This document shows positions 46,330-56,474 of a DNA stretch of 64,000 nt, in pieces (position 1 is the stretch's first letter; each line of letters opens with the position of its first letter). The notes under the pieces were generated by a model. The model did not search any database and was not told the origin of the DNA. It was given only the letters and a program-made list of their open reading frames with translations. The translations under genes and the position numbers were made by a program. Origin of the DNA: Deroplatys truncata (Eukaryota > Arthropoda > Insecta > Mantodea > Mantidae). The stretch lies in NCBI GenBank assembly GCA_030765065.1, contig CM060975.1, forward strand, positions 262,765,816-262,829,815, read 5' to 3'.

Positions 46330-49300
46330 GAGTACGAAAGTATGTAGATCGCGTTAAAATACACAACTTATGTCATATACATCTTTATTGTTGAGTGAAC
46401 CGTTTTCGAGATATTGCTTGTTATTTGCTTAAATTTTCCAATAGTTATTTTCTCAAATGGGAATTCGTTATTCATTTTTTTTTTGTCTTTGATATGCAAA
46501 GAGTATTAATCTGTGGCAAAAAGAATGGTACTGCACATAGCAACCAGCTATTAAGAGATATGTATGTGCTTAAAGGCTACTGTTTTTCTATATTCCCCTT
46601 GTAAATATATTTTCCCTACATCTACAACAAAATTAGCAATAAAACAGAGTTTGCAAATGTTTATCTCGATTAACATGAACTAGATGGGGAATAAGCGTTT
46701 GTAAAAATACTTTGTACAAGAGATGAGAAAAGTCATGTGAGTGTTACACATCAGATTTTTTTTATGTGTTTCAGTGGGTGAATAATAATTAGTTTTGTTG
46801 GTATCGTTATCACAGTACTGTTTCACTTGTGAAATCCCGTTCTCTTTGTATTAAAAAAAATGGCTCTAACGATTTTGATGAAAAATATCGTATGTTTAAT
46901 ATAATGTCGTGAGAAATGAAATGTATATCTCGAATTTTCTGGGAATGTCTCCAAAAGTATTCTTCATTGTGAACGTCTTTTTCATAACTGAAAAACCGTA
47001 AGAGATAGACAAAATTTTACTACACAAAAAATGTAGATCGCGTTAAAATACACATCTTATGTAATATACATTTTTGTTGTTGAGTGAACCGTTTTCGAGA
47101 TATTGTTTGTTAATTTTCCAATATTTATTTTCTCAAATGGGACTTCGTTATTCATTTTTTTTTGTCTTTGATATGCAAACAGTATTAATCTGTGGCAAAA
47201 AGAATGGTGTTGCACATAGCAACCAGCTATTAAGAGATATGTATGTGCTTAAAGGCTACTGTTTTTCTATATTCCCCTTGTAAATATATTTTCCCCTACA
47301 TCTACAAGAAAATTAGCAATAAAATAGAGTTTGCAAATGTTTATCTCGATTAACATGAACTAGATGGAGCATAAGCGTTTGTAAAAATACTTTGTACAAG
47401 AGTAGAGAACGTCATGTGAGTGTTACACATCAGATTTTTTTTTATACAACAAAATTAGCAATAAAATAGATTTTGCAAATGTTTATCTCGATTAACATGA
47501 ACTAGATGGGGAATAAGCGTTTGTAAAAATACTTTGTACAAGAGTTGAGAAAGTCATGTGAGTGTTACACATCAGATTTTTTTTTTTTGTTTCAGTGGTA
47601 TCGTTATCACAGTACTGTTTCACTTGTGAAATCCCGTTCTCTTTGTATTAAAAAATGGCTCTAACGATTTTGATGAAAATATCATATATTTAAGATAATG
47701 TCGAGAGAAATGAAATGTATATCTCGAATTTTCTGGGAATGTCTCCAAAAGAATTCTTCATTGTGAACGACTTTTTCATAACTGATAAACCGTAAGAGAT
47801 AGACAAAAGTTTGCTACACAAAAAATGTAGATCGCGTTAAAATACACAACTTATGCCATATACATTTATTTTGTTGAGTGAACCGTTTTTCGAGATATTG
47901 CTTGTTATTTCCTTTAAATTTTCCAATACTTATACTTTTTCTCAAATGCGTTATTCATTTTTACTTTCTCTACTACGTATAGTAAGTAGGGGAAGTATTG
48001 CATTCCACCCAAAAATTCGATACCGAGATTTCACTGGAAATACATGTTTTGAGAATCACTGAATCCAGAAAAAAAAAGCATTTTTGGAAACATGTCCGTG
48101 TGTGTGTCTGTCTGTGTGTCTGTGTGTCTGTCTGTCTGTGCGTCTGTGTGTCTGTGAACAGCATAACTCAAAAACGAACAGTCGGATAAACACCAAACTT
48201 GGTATTTAGGTTCAGTATGCATAACTGGTAAACCATAAGAGATAGCCAAAATTTTACTACACAAAAAATGTAGATCGCGTTAAAATACACAATTTATGTC
48301 ATATACATTTTTTTTTAGTTGAGTGAACCATTTTCGAGATATTGCTTGTTATTTCCTTAAATTTTCCAATACTTATACTTTTTCTCAAATGCGTTATTCA
48401 TTTTTACTTTCTCTACTACGTATAGTAAGTAGGGGAAGTATTGCATTCCACCCAAAAATTCGTTACCGAGATTTCACTGGAAATACATGTTTTGAGAATC
48501 TCTGAATCCAAAAAAAAAAAAGCATTTTTGGAAACATGTCCGTGTGTGTGTCTGTCTGTGTGTCTGTGTGTCTGTGAACAGCATAACTCAAAAACGAACA
48601 GTCGGATAAACACCAAACTTGGTATTTAGGTTCAGTATCTTCCAGAGATGCGACACGAAGGTTTTCAAGAAAATCCCCCCACCCCAGACTACCCTTTACA
48701 TGGTACATTTTTCGAAAATTTTAATTTTCTCAAAAACGGCTCTAACGATTTTGATTAAAACATCATATGTTTAAGATATTGTCATGTCAAATAAAATGTA
48801 TATCTCGAATTTTCTGGGAATGTCTCCAAAAATATTCTTCATTGTGAACGACTTTTTTGCATAACTGGTAAACCATAAGAGATAGACAAAATTTTACTAC
48901 ACAAAAAATGTAGATCGCGTTAAAATACACAACTTATGTCATATACGTTTCTTTTGTTGAGTGAACCGTTTTCGAGATATTGCTTGTTATTTCCTTAAAT
49001 TTTCCAATACTTATACTTTTTCTCAAATTCGTTTATTCATTTTTTTTATGTCCTGAACATGCAAACAGAATGGAATTCGCCACATAGCAACCAGCGTTAA
49101 AATATTTGACTATCGCTTAAAAGCTACCAATTAGATTGTACAAGAGTAGAGAAAGTCATGTGAGTGTAACAAATCAGTTTTTTTTATACGCTACTATTTT
49201 AGTGTGTGTGTGTGTGTGTGCGCGCGCGCGAGTACGTGCCTAGGAACCGTGCGCCACAAGCCAAAACGACGACGTTATAGAAAAACTTTATCATTTGCCT

Positions 49301-49624
49301 ACCGGCCAGGGACAACCGCTAAAAAACCTGAAAAAAGCTCTAAGAGTATTCTAACGCTTACCGATCTGGAAAACCCTTGAAAACAAGATAGTACACTTTT
49401 GAGATATTGCTTGTTATTTCCTTAAATTTTTCAATACTTTTTTACTTTCTCTACTACGTATAGTAAGTAGGGGAAGTATTGCATTCCGCCCAAAAATTCG
49501 ATACCGAGATTTCACCGGAAATACACGTTTTGAGACCTCCTGAATCAAAAAAAAAAAAAAAAAAAAAAGCATTTTTGGAAACATGTCCGTGTGTGTGTGC
49601 CTGTCTGTGTGTCTGTCTGTCTCT

Positions 49625-49660
<36 letters not shown>

Positions 49661-49665
49661 CAGTA
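46330..49665 (+). repeat. Family A array in the right arm
   Basis: Mirror of 37,975-41,310, here in + orientation, which allows the family order to be read: CTTTCTCTACTACGTATAGT, then GAAGTATTGCATTCCACCC, the TGTGTGTCTGTCTG tract, AACTCAAAAACGAACAGTCG, ACCAAACTTGGTATTTAGG, TGCGACACGAAGG, CCCCCCACCCC, GGCTCTAACGATTTTGAT, CGAATTTTCTGGGAATG, GTAGATCGCGTTAAAATACA, TTTTCGAGATATTGC, and finally GTAGAGAAAGTCATGTGAG. TG-tract lengths differ slightly from the left arm. Confidence 0.9.
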
Positions 49666-50039
49666 CGTGCCTAGTATCCGTGCGCCGACAAGGTAAAACT
49701 TCATCATTTGCCTACCGGGCAGGGACAACCGCTAAAAACCTGAGAAAACCTCCAAAATTAGAAACGCCTTCGTCAACCAGTACAGAAAACGCCTACCAAC
49801 CAGGGAAAACCTATGAAAAAGCAGAAAGAGCTTGCATTTGTTTACCATCCGCAGAAAACTCCCAAAAAAAAAAAAAAAAAACTAGTCATTTTAAAAAAAA
49901 AAAAAGGAAAAAGACGAATAATATAAGTATGGTAGAAACAGCTTGCATTCGTCTACCAACCAGAGAAAACCCCCGAAACACTAGTTATTTAAAATTGCTG
50001 ATGAGTTCTGGATAGGCTTTTGCAAATGTTGTTGGTAGC

Positions 50040-52601
50040 AAAACTTGCCTTTTCCATCACCTCCAACATACCCCACTCCCACACCTTTTTTTCTTTCCAC
50101 CAATCATAAGCTCTCTTATTCTCGCCAATCAGCAACTTTCATTTGTTCCTTTCCACCAATAACATCACTTCTTATTCCCACCAATGACAACTTCACACGT
50201 CACTTTCTGTTATACTTTTTATCCCTCGTTCGCCATCTTTCCCCCTCTTTCAGACCCCAACCGCCGCACAGTCAACACCTCGCCGCTCCTTAACCTCAAC
50301 TTCGTGCCTCCGCCATCTTATTTAGTTCACATTTTTACCACCGCGCCTCTCATCTCTCAACCAGATTGCCTGCAAGAACAGATCTCGTTCATTCGCACCT
50401 CGACGGTTGCCTCGGCAGCAGCTACTGCCAACACCTACGTCGTACACGTTTTTGACCGCTTTCGACCGGCTATGAGAACCCTGCTGCTACGTACGCTAGC
50501 GACCATCACGATGGTCCAGTACCAGGTTTTTGGTATAGTTAAATTACGCCTCTGCAAAGGGTGTCTGTACCGCTTTAAAAACCTAGGTATATCAGTGCGT
50601 AGTGATGTTGGTTGATCTTAAAGCTGGTTAAGCATTTTCAAAAACAGTTTGCTTTTATTTTTCCGTCTCGCGTGCCGCGCTTTTGGTGACGCATCCACAC
50701 CGGTAACAGGTAAGTAACACACGCATAATTATTTTTCGGACCTGCTTGGCGTAGGAATATATCCTTTCGTGTTTTGGTACTGTAACCTCAAACCTCCTTA
50801 CCCACCTCTTGCGTCCGCCATCTTGTTTAGTTCTCACCGCATCTCCTTGTCGCAGACCCTCCGCCATTTTTAGTTCCCGCTATTTTAACCTCAAAATCTA
50901 CTCTTCTAACCTCTTGCTACCGCCATCTTCTTTTAGTTCCCATTCTCACCACCGCGTCTCCTTACCCCCACCTCTTGCGACCGCCATGTTCACCACTAAC
51001 CTCCAAATTTCCTCGTCCTTAAACCTCTTGTCTCAACCACCTTGTTTAGTTCCCATTTTCGCCACCGCATCTCATATCGCCCCATCTCTCTATCCACTCA
51101 AGAAAACTACCATCCAACGTTCAAAAAATTGCTGATCAGTTCACGACAGGCTTTTGCAAATCTTGTTGCTAGCAAAACTTACCTTTCCCATCACCTCCAA
51201 CATACCCCACTCCTTTTTCTTTCCACCAATCATAACCTCTCTTATTCTTACCAATCAACAACTTTCATTTGCTCCTTTCCACCAATAAAATCACTTCTTA
51301 TTCCCACCAATCACAACTTCACACGTCACTTTCTGTTACACTATTTATCCCTCGCTCCCCATCTTTTCCCTCTTTCAGTCCCGACCTCCGCACAGACAAC
51401 ACCTCGCCGCTGCTCACATCTCCGAACCAAATTGCCGGCGAGAACAGATCTTGTTTATTCACACCTCGACCGTTGACTCGACAGCAGCTACTGTCAACAC
51501 CTACGTCGTACTTGTTTTTGACCGCTTTCGACCGGCTATGAGAACCCTGCTCCTACGTACGCTAGCGACCATCACGATGGTCCAGTACCAGGTTTTTGGT
51601 ATAGTTAAATTACGCCTCTGCAAAGGGTGTCTGTACCGCTTTAAAAACCTAGGTATATCAGTGCGTAGTGATGTTGGTTGATCTTAAAGCTGGTTAAGCA
51701 TTTTCAAAAACAGTTTGCTTTTATTTTTCCGCCTCGCGTGCCGCGCTTTTGGTGACGCATCCACACCGGTAACAGGTAAGTACCACACGCATAATTATTT
51801 TTCGGACCTGCTTGGCGTAGGAATATATCCTTTCGTGTTTTCGTACTGTAACCTCAAATCTCCTTACCCTCCTCTTGCGACCGCCATCTTGTTTAGTTCT
51901 CACCGCATCTCCTTGTCGCAGACCCTCCGCCATTTTTAGTTCCCACTATTTTAACCTCAAAATCTACTCTTCTAAAACTCTTGCTACCCCCATCTTCTTT
52001 TAGTTCCCATTCTCACCACTGCGTCTCCTTACCCCCACCTCTTGCGACAGCCGTGTTCACCACTAACCTCCAAATTTCCTCGTCCTTAAACCTCTTGTCT
52101 CAACAACCTTGTCTAGTTCCCATTTTCGCCACCGCATCTCATATCGCCCCCATCTCTCTATCCACTCAAGAAAACTACCATCCGACGTTCAAAAATTGCT
52201 GATCAGTTCAAGACAGGCTTTTGCAAATCTTGCTGCTAGCAAAACTCACCTTTCCCATCACCTCCAACATACCCCACTCCCACACCTTTTTCTTTCCACC
52301 AATCATAATCCCTCTTATTCTTACCAATCAACAACTCTCATTTGCTCCTTTCCACCAATAAAATCACTTCTTATTCCCACCAATCACAACTTCACACGTC
52401 ACTTTCTGTTACACTTTTTATCCCTCGCTACCCATCTTTTCCCCCATTTCAGTACCGACCTCCGCACACACAACACCTCGCCACCCAGCTCCTCTCCATC
52501 ACGCGACCTCCATACTCCTCCATCTCCCTTCCTCCATCTCCCACCCCAAATTAACGAACCAATCAAAACACTCCACGTCACTTCCTCAATTCTTTCAACT
52601 C
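50040..52601 (+). repeat. Right promoter-like tandem repeat
   Basis: Units at 50,040-51,170 and 51,171-52,237 plus a truncated one at 52,238-52,601, reading outward (rightward). CCACCAATCA-type CCAAT clusters, CACGTCACTTTCTG, CCGCCATCTTGTTTAG motifs and the ACAGGTAAGT donor are in direct orientation here. Counterpart of 35,038-37,605. Confidence 0.8.
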
Positions 52602-52750
52602 GTCCCGGATGAGCCAACCGATTTAACGATAATCCTAACGCTCAGGGCGCTTTTCAAACTTACCGCCGCCGCCGTCGCACGCAGCGACACTAGCGACACT
52701 AGCGCCCCTAGCGGCAGGATTATCGTTAAAACAATTGGCTCATCCGGGAC
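52602..52750. repeat. Terminal hairpin module, right
   Basis: Mirror of 34,889-35,037, also 149 bp and 10 bp from the tip. Confidence 0.85.
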
Positions 52751-52760
52751 TATTACTACT

Positions 52761-52766
52761 CTCGTA
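52761..52766. other. Right target-site duplication (CTCGTA)
   Basis: Direct copy of 34,873-34,878, immediately outside the right tip. Confidence 0.8.
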
Positions 52767-52794
52767 TCTTAGTTTTCGTTATTTTGTATAAAAC

Positions 52795-52944
52795 ATGGAC
52801 ACATTTCACGCCAAACTGGCAGGAGAGGCTTTAGAAACAAATCAATATTATGTGAGCAAATACAGGGGAGATGAACGTAAATACATGAGAGAAAATAAGG
52901 TCAGAGCGGTGTTTTATAAGCAGGGCGCGGATTTTGATGACTAA
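52795..52944 (+). CDS. Unrecognised 49-residue ORF beside the palindrome
   Basis: MDTFHAKLAGEALETNQYYV continues to KVRAVFYKQGADFDD and a TAA. A TATAAAA stretch lies 8 bp before the ATG, too close to act as its TATA box for a normal leader. Balanced codon use and charged composition make it look more protein-like than neighbouring AT-rich frames. No family recognised; it may be an exon or a relic. Confidence 0.25.
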   Translation: MDTFHAKLAGEALETNQYYVSKYRGDERKYMRENKVRAVFYKQGADFDD

Positions 52945-53674
52945 TTTTTTTTTAAAATGACTACATTTGCTTTAAAATGACTTTTTAATTACAAAAAATT
53001 ATCTAAAATGAGATTTATTTGATTTACTAAAATTAGTGTACAGAAAGTTATAAATTAATTTATATATTGTTATAACTCCTATACAAGAAGAAAAAATAAG
53101 TAAAAGAGCAGTGAAAATGTTCTTCTTCAAAGAATCTGAAAAGAAAAGAAAATTTTCTTACTTTCCTTTTCAGATTCTTCAAACAAGTAAGAACATTATT
53201 TTCTTTGCTTTTCAGATTCTCCAAACAAGAACATAGAACAAATATATTTTCAATTAATTTTCTAACTTATTGTGTTTTTGAACAGGTCTTACAAAAGTGT
53301 AGCATTAACTCTTTTGAGAACTCGGAATATGCAATGTTTATTGCGAATGAAGAGGATTTCACAGTCCATGTCATACATAAATAAGAGCAATATAAGAGCA
53401 ATACGCACTTATTAAGCAAAAAAGGGAAAACTGACCTCCTCATCCCTAATTTTGGACATGAATTCATAACAGTAGTTATACCTGTTTCCCTGACAATAAC
53501 ATCTCTCCACCCACAGGCAACTCTTTACAGACCAACCAATAATCTTTATATACTCTATACTTATGCAAGGAAATTACCAAATAAAGCGGCAAAGGACAAA
53601 TAAATTACAAATTAACGATGTAATATCGACAAAAAGATTATCCAAAATAGAAAACTTGAAACTGTCAAAATGAC

Positions 53675-53711
<37 letters not shown>

Positions 53712-54358
53712 CTTAATATGGGACCCATGATAAGGATTTATGTACACTTAAGCAATACCTTTATTGCAAGAATTAAAAGATGGTATGTCATCAGAATCCG
53801 GATCATGCTTATATGATACTTGGTCTTCAAATAGCTTCTGCTCACAATAATATACTGTTTAATACGCATTCCTGAGGAATATAAAGAACTTACTTTTTGG
53901 CAGGTAGGCCGACTCATAACATGAAAACAGATGTAATGCGGGCCAAAGGTATTCTTCCCTGAAAATGGCAAGCTTTTCCAGGTATATAATCCTCTACAGA
54001 ACCACAGTGAATGGAAAAAGGTTGTTAAACTTTGGCTGTAAGAGCAAACAGCATTTCCTTTGAAATAATTATGCCGCTCAACTGCGTAAAAGGCAACAGA
54101 TATTAATCTGAGCTTCTCTTCGCTTTAAAAGTCACGCACAAGTGCAATAAATCAAGATGTACTCATATATCGGAAGGGAATATATGCTTCAATGTTGGCG
54201 GAAACTTCACAACTTAACAACAGATGTACGAAAGTCCTTATCACTCAGTCATATACCCCCCCACTTCAACAAATAAGTTGCACACACATATTTAAACTAG
54301 AATCTTGAATATAGATTCAGTTTTCTCGGCTTTGGTGAAGTGTTTAAGTCGGTGTGCA
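52945..54358. other. Anonymous AT-rich DNA with small repeats
   Basis: A local inverted repeat at about 53,118-53,187 (AGAATCTGAAAAGAAAAG and its complement CTTTCCTTTTCAGATTCT) with a further partial copy to 53,235, and (TA)n at 53,679-53,709. No gene recognised. Confidence 0.5.
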
Positions 54359-54700
54359 ATGAGTGAGAACGTTAAGAGTAGAATATATTGTGCTGTAGCA
54401 CAATACCGTAATTACGGTTTTAAAACGGTTGGTGTGAATTATCACACATTTCCAAAAAATGAGCAGTTAAAACGCGTGTGAGTGTCTCGCTGTAAGCGTA
54501 CTGACAAATTTAACGCTGATAATTCACGTGTATGTTGAGTGCACTTTCTTCCTAGTGACTATAAACGGGATTTGAAGAGTGAACTTTTAGGTTTGCCGGT
54601 TAAGAAAATTCTGCTCCCAGATGCAATTCCGTAGCAGTTCATTCCCGATTGGCATGGATATGCACTTAGTGAAGGTCCAAGTACAAGTGGAATGTTGCAG
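54359..54700 (+). pseudogene. THAP-type zinc-finger exon, inactivated
   Basis: One continuous frame from ATG reads as a THAP domain, a C2CH zinc-binding DNA-binding domain found in host transcription factors and P-element-like transposases. It shows a Cys at residue 11, NYGFKTVGVNYHTFPKNE, a V-SRCKRTDKF stretch, SRVC-VHFLPSDYKRDL (Cys...HF) and LLPDAIP as the C-terminal AVPTIF-like box. Damage: the second Cys is Tyr (CAVAQY), TGA replaces the conserved Trp after KRV, TGA follows VC, and TAG follows AIP. No frameshift occurs. The exon ends at GTTGCAG|GTATGT, a good splice donor. Later exons were not found. Confidence 0.7.
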
Positions 54701-54719
54701 GTATGTCTTTTTAATTTTT

Positions 54720-55335
54720 ACATCCTGTAACAAAATAATGTATTCTGGAATTATTGTTTTCATTTCTTACGGTAAAAAAATACACCAGCATATCCATTTA
54801 GCAATTCCTTTAGAGTAGTTGTAAATTTTCCTTTAGTACTAAAGTAATGTATGTATGAATCTCTTGTAGCGCCTACAGTTTACGTTGAAGTACTGGATGT
54901 GTTCCAGTAGTTTTGTTTATACGTAAATATATTACTAATGTAATGCAGTTTCCATTCGCTTTGCTTTATGGTTAGCCCACAATGTTTGTAGAATGCTCTG
55001 AAATAGTACACCTTTTAAAAAAACTGGAAGAATGCTAATATTAAACAATTGGGAGTTAATCGGGAGGAATTTAGTGTGTTCACTGCGCTGTGTATGTATT
55101 CCGCGCGCTCGTCTTCACTCTCACTTACGTCACAGGCGGGCAGCCAATGGCAGCTCCCACCCCGGAGTGGCTCACCTTAGTTATCTAGCCACATTGGTAA
55201 AACCCCACGTCTTCATATAAATCTAAACACCAAGTTCTCTGTCCTCTTGCCGTTAGCGAGTTACGTTCCCCCATGTGCATGTTGGGGTGATCGAAATTTA
55301 ATCATTTGTTGGAAATATTTTGGCCCCAGCATGTA
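54720..55335. other. Anonymous DNA with a promoter-like stretch
   Basis: Nothing coding recognised. The stretch 55,100-55,260 is GC-rich and promoter-like (listed separately). Confidence 0.4.
55125..55222 (+). promoter_or_regulatory. Promoter-like cluster (CRE, CCAAT, TATA)
   Basis: In order: TTACGTCA (55,125-55,132), CCAAT (55,144-55,148) and TATAAAT (55,216-55,222), in the spacing of a polymerase II promoter. A pyrimidine-rich TTCTCTGTCCTCTTGCC follows 15-30 bp after the TATA and could hold the start. No downstream gene is evident, so it may be an old LTR or an orphan promoter. Confidence 0.4.
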
Positions 55336-55830
55336 ACAATATGCTTAAGACATTATCCTAACCAAATCTGTATATATATTGAACTTTCTCGAATAGCGTA
55401 AGAAATCCTCTTCATTCTGAAGTAATTCTGTGTATTTTTTAGCTGGTAAACAGTAAGAGAATGACAAAGCTAACTTCACAAAAATGTAAGCACCTTAAAA
55501 CAGAATCTTATTTTAAATAAATTTTTCAGAGCATGAATCATTTCTGAGCTATTCGTTGTTATTGATAGAAATTTTCCAATGCTGTATACTTTTTTGAAGT
55601 ACTAAGTCGCCAGTCGTTTGTTTCTGTTGGGAGTTCCAAGATTAGAATGTGGAAGACAGCGCTTTGCGACCCGCTTTTGAAAGAGACGACTGTCGTTTCA
55701 TCCTCCTGTATTGCTCTTGTACCCACAAATGTGTAACCTGAAGGAGAAACAAGAAAAAAACTTTGCTAAGAAATGTTTGTAGAAGAACGGGTATAGAAAG
55801 TCATGCAAATGTAAAACATCGGGTTTTCTG
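55335..55830 (+). repeat. Family A fragment (3' part)
   Basis: Carries the inner and 3' landmarks: CTTCATTCTGAAG, AGCTGGTAAACAGTAAGAGA, CACAAAAATGTAAGC, TTTCTGAGCTATTCGTTG and finally GAAAGTCATGCAAATGTAAAAC. Confidence 0.7.
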
Positions 55831-55949
55831 TTTATATCTGGTTGTTACTATAGGTTACATCACAACCAAAATACTGGAAGTTTGACACTTGTTCTAAAAT
55901 GCTGCCTTCTGTTAAATCTTTACTTCTTACGGATATCTACCCTAATTCA

Positions 55950-56474
55950 ATTATTACTTTCTCTACCACGTACATAGTAGGTAGAGAAGTTATTACCTTC
56001 GGTCCGAGACTTCACCGGAAATACGTGTTTTGAGGCCTCCTAAATCCAAAAATAAGCATTTTTATAAAAAGTTCCGTGTGTATGTCTGTGAAAGCATAAC
56101 TCAAAAAAGAAAATTGAGATAAACACCAAACTTGGATTTAGGTTCAGTACGTTCCAAAGATGCGACACAAAGATTTCAAGAAAATCCCCCACCCCAAACT
56201 ACCGATGCATTTTCGAAATTTCAGATTTTCTAGAAAATGGCTCTAAAGATTTTGAGTAAAATAGTACCATATATTAAAGTTATTTACATGACAAATAGAA
56301 TGTATATCTTGAATATTCTGGGAATAGCCTGTGAAGTCCCCTTCATCTGGAATGAATTTGTGTATAATCTTGTGTAACTGTGAAAGTTAAGCGATAAACT
56401 AAAACGTGCTACACAAAAGAATGCAGATCTCCTTAAAACGCACAATTCATTTCAAATCCAAGTCATTTCCGAGG
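55950..56474 (+). repeat. Family A copy, first segment, interrupted by a MULE
   Basis: Begins ATTACTTTCTCTACCACGTA and carries landmarks through CACAATTCATTTCAAATCC to TCATTTCCGAGG, where the MULE interrupts. It resumes at 58,545-58,711 and again at 60,013-60,165, giving a total of about 845 bp. Confidence 0.85.

Larger units (their letters stand above)
34879..52760. mobile_element. Giant palindromic (foldback-like) mobile element, 17.9 kb
   Basis: Left arm 34,879-43,809 and right arm 43,839-52,760 are reverse complements almost throughout, separated by a 29-bp loop. The ends read AGTAGTAATAGTCCCGG and its complement. A 6-bp direct repeat CTCGTA abuts both ends. Differences between arms seen by eye are mostly homopolymer and CA-tract lengths plus very few substitutions (for example near 35,400/52,240). 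Each arm holds the same modules: terminal hairpin, promoter-like tandem units, family A array, 76-bp minisatellite and GC-rich segment. No transposase, polymerase B, integrase, ATPase or capsid gene is visible. Candidates: non-autonomous Polinton/Maverick relative (6-bp duplication, AG ends) or Foldback-type element. Confidence 0.9.
43839..52760 (-). repeat. Right arm of the palindrome
   Basis: 8,922 bp, reverse complement of 34,879-43,809. Modules in mirrored order: promoter-like module, GC-rich ORF (44,085-44,333, -), minisatellite (44,400-45,880), single-copy segment, family A array (46,330-49,665, + orientation), promoter-like tandem units (50,040-52,601, reading rightward) and terminal hairpin. 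Confidence 0.95.

Noticed and set aside
34879-52760. The palindrome as a missed-adapter or assembly fold-back artefact
   Set aside because: The flanks outside the two tips differ, a 6-bp direct repeat abuts both tips, and the arms differ at microsatellites. An artefact would mirror the flanks. Read-level confirmation is still desirable.
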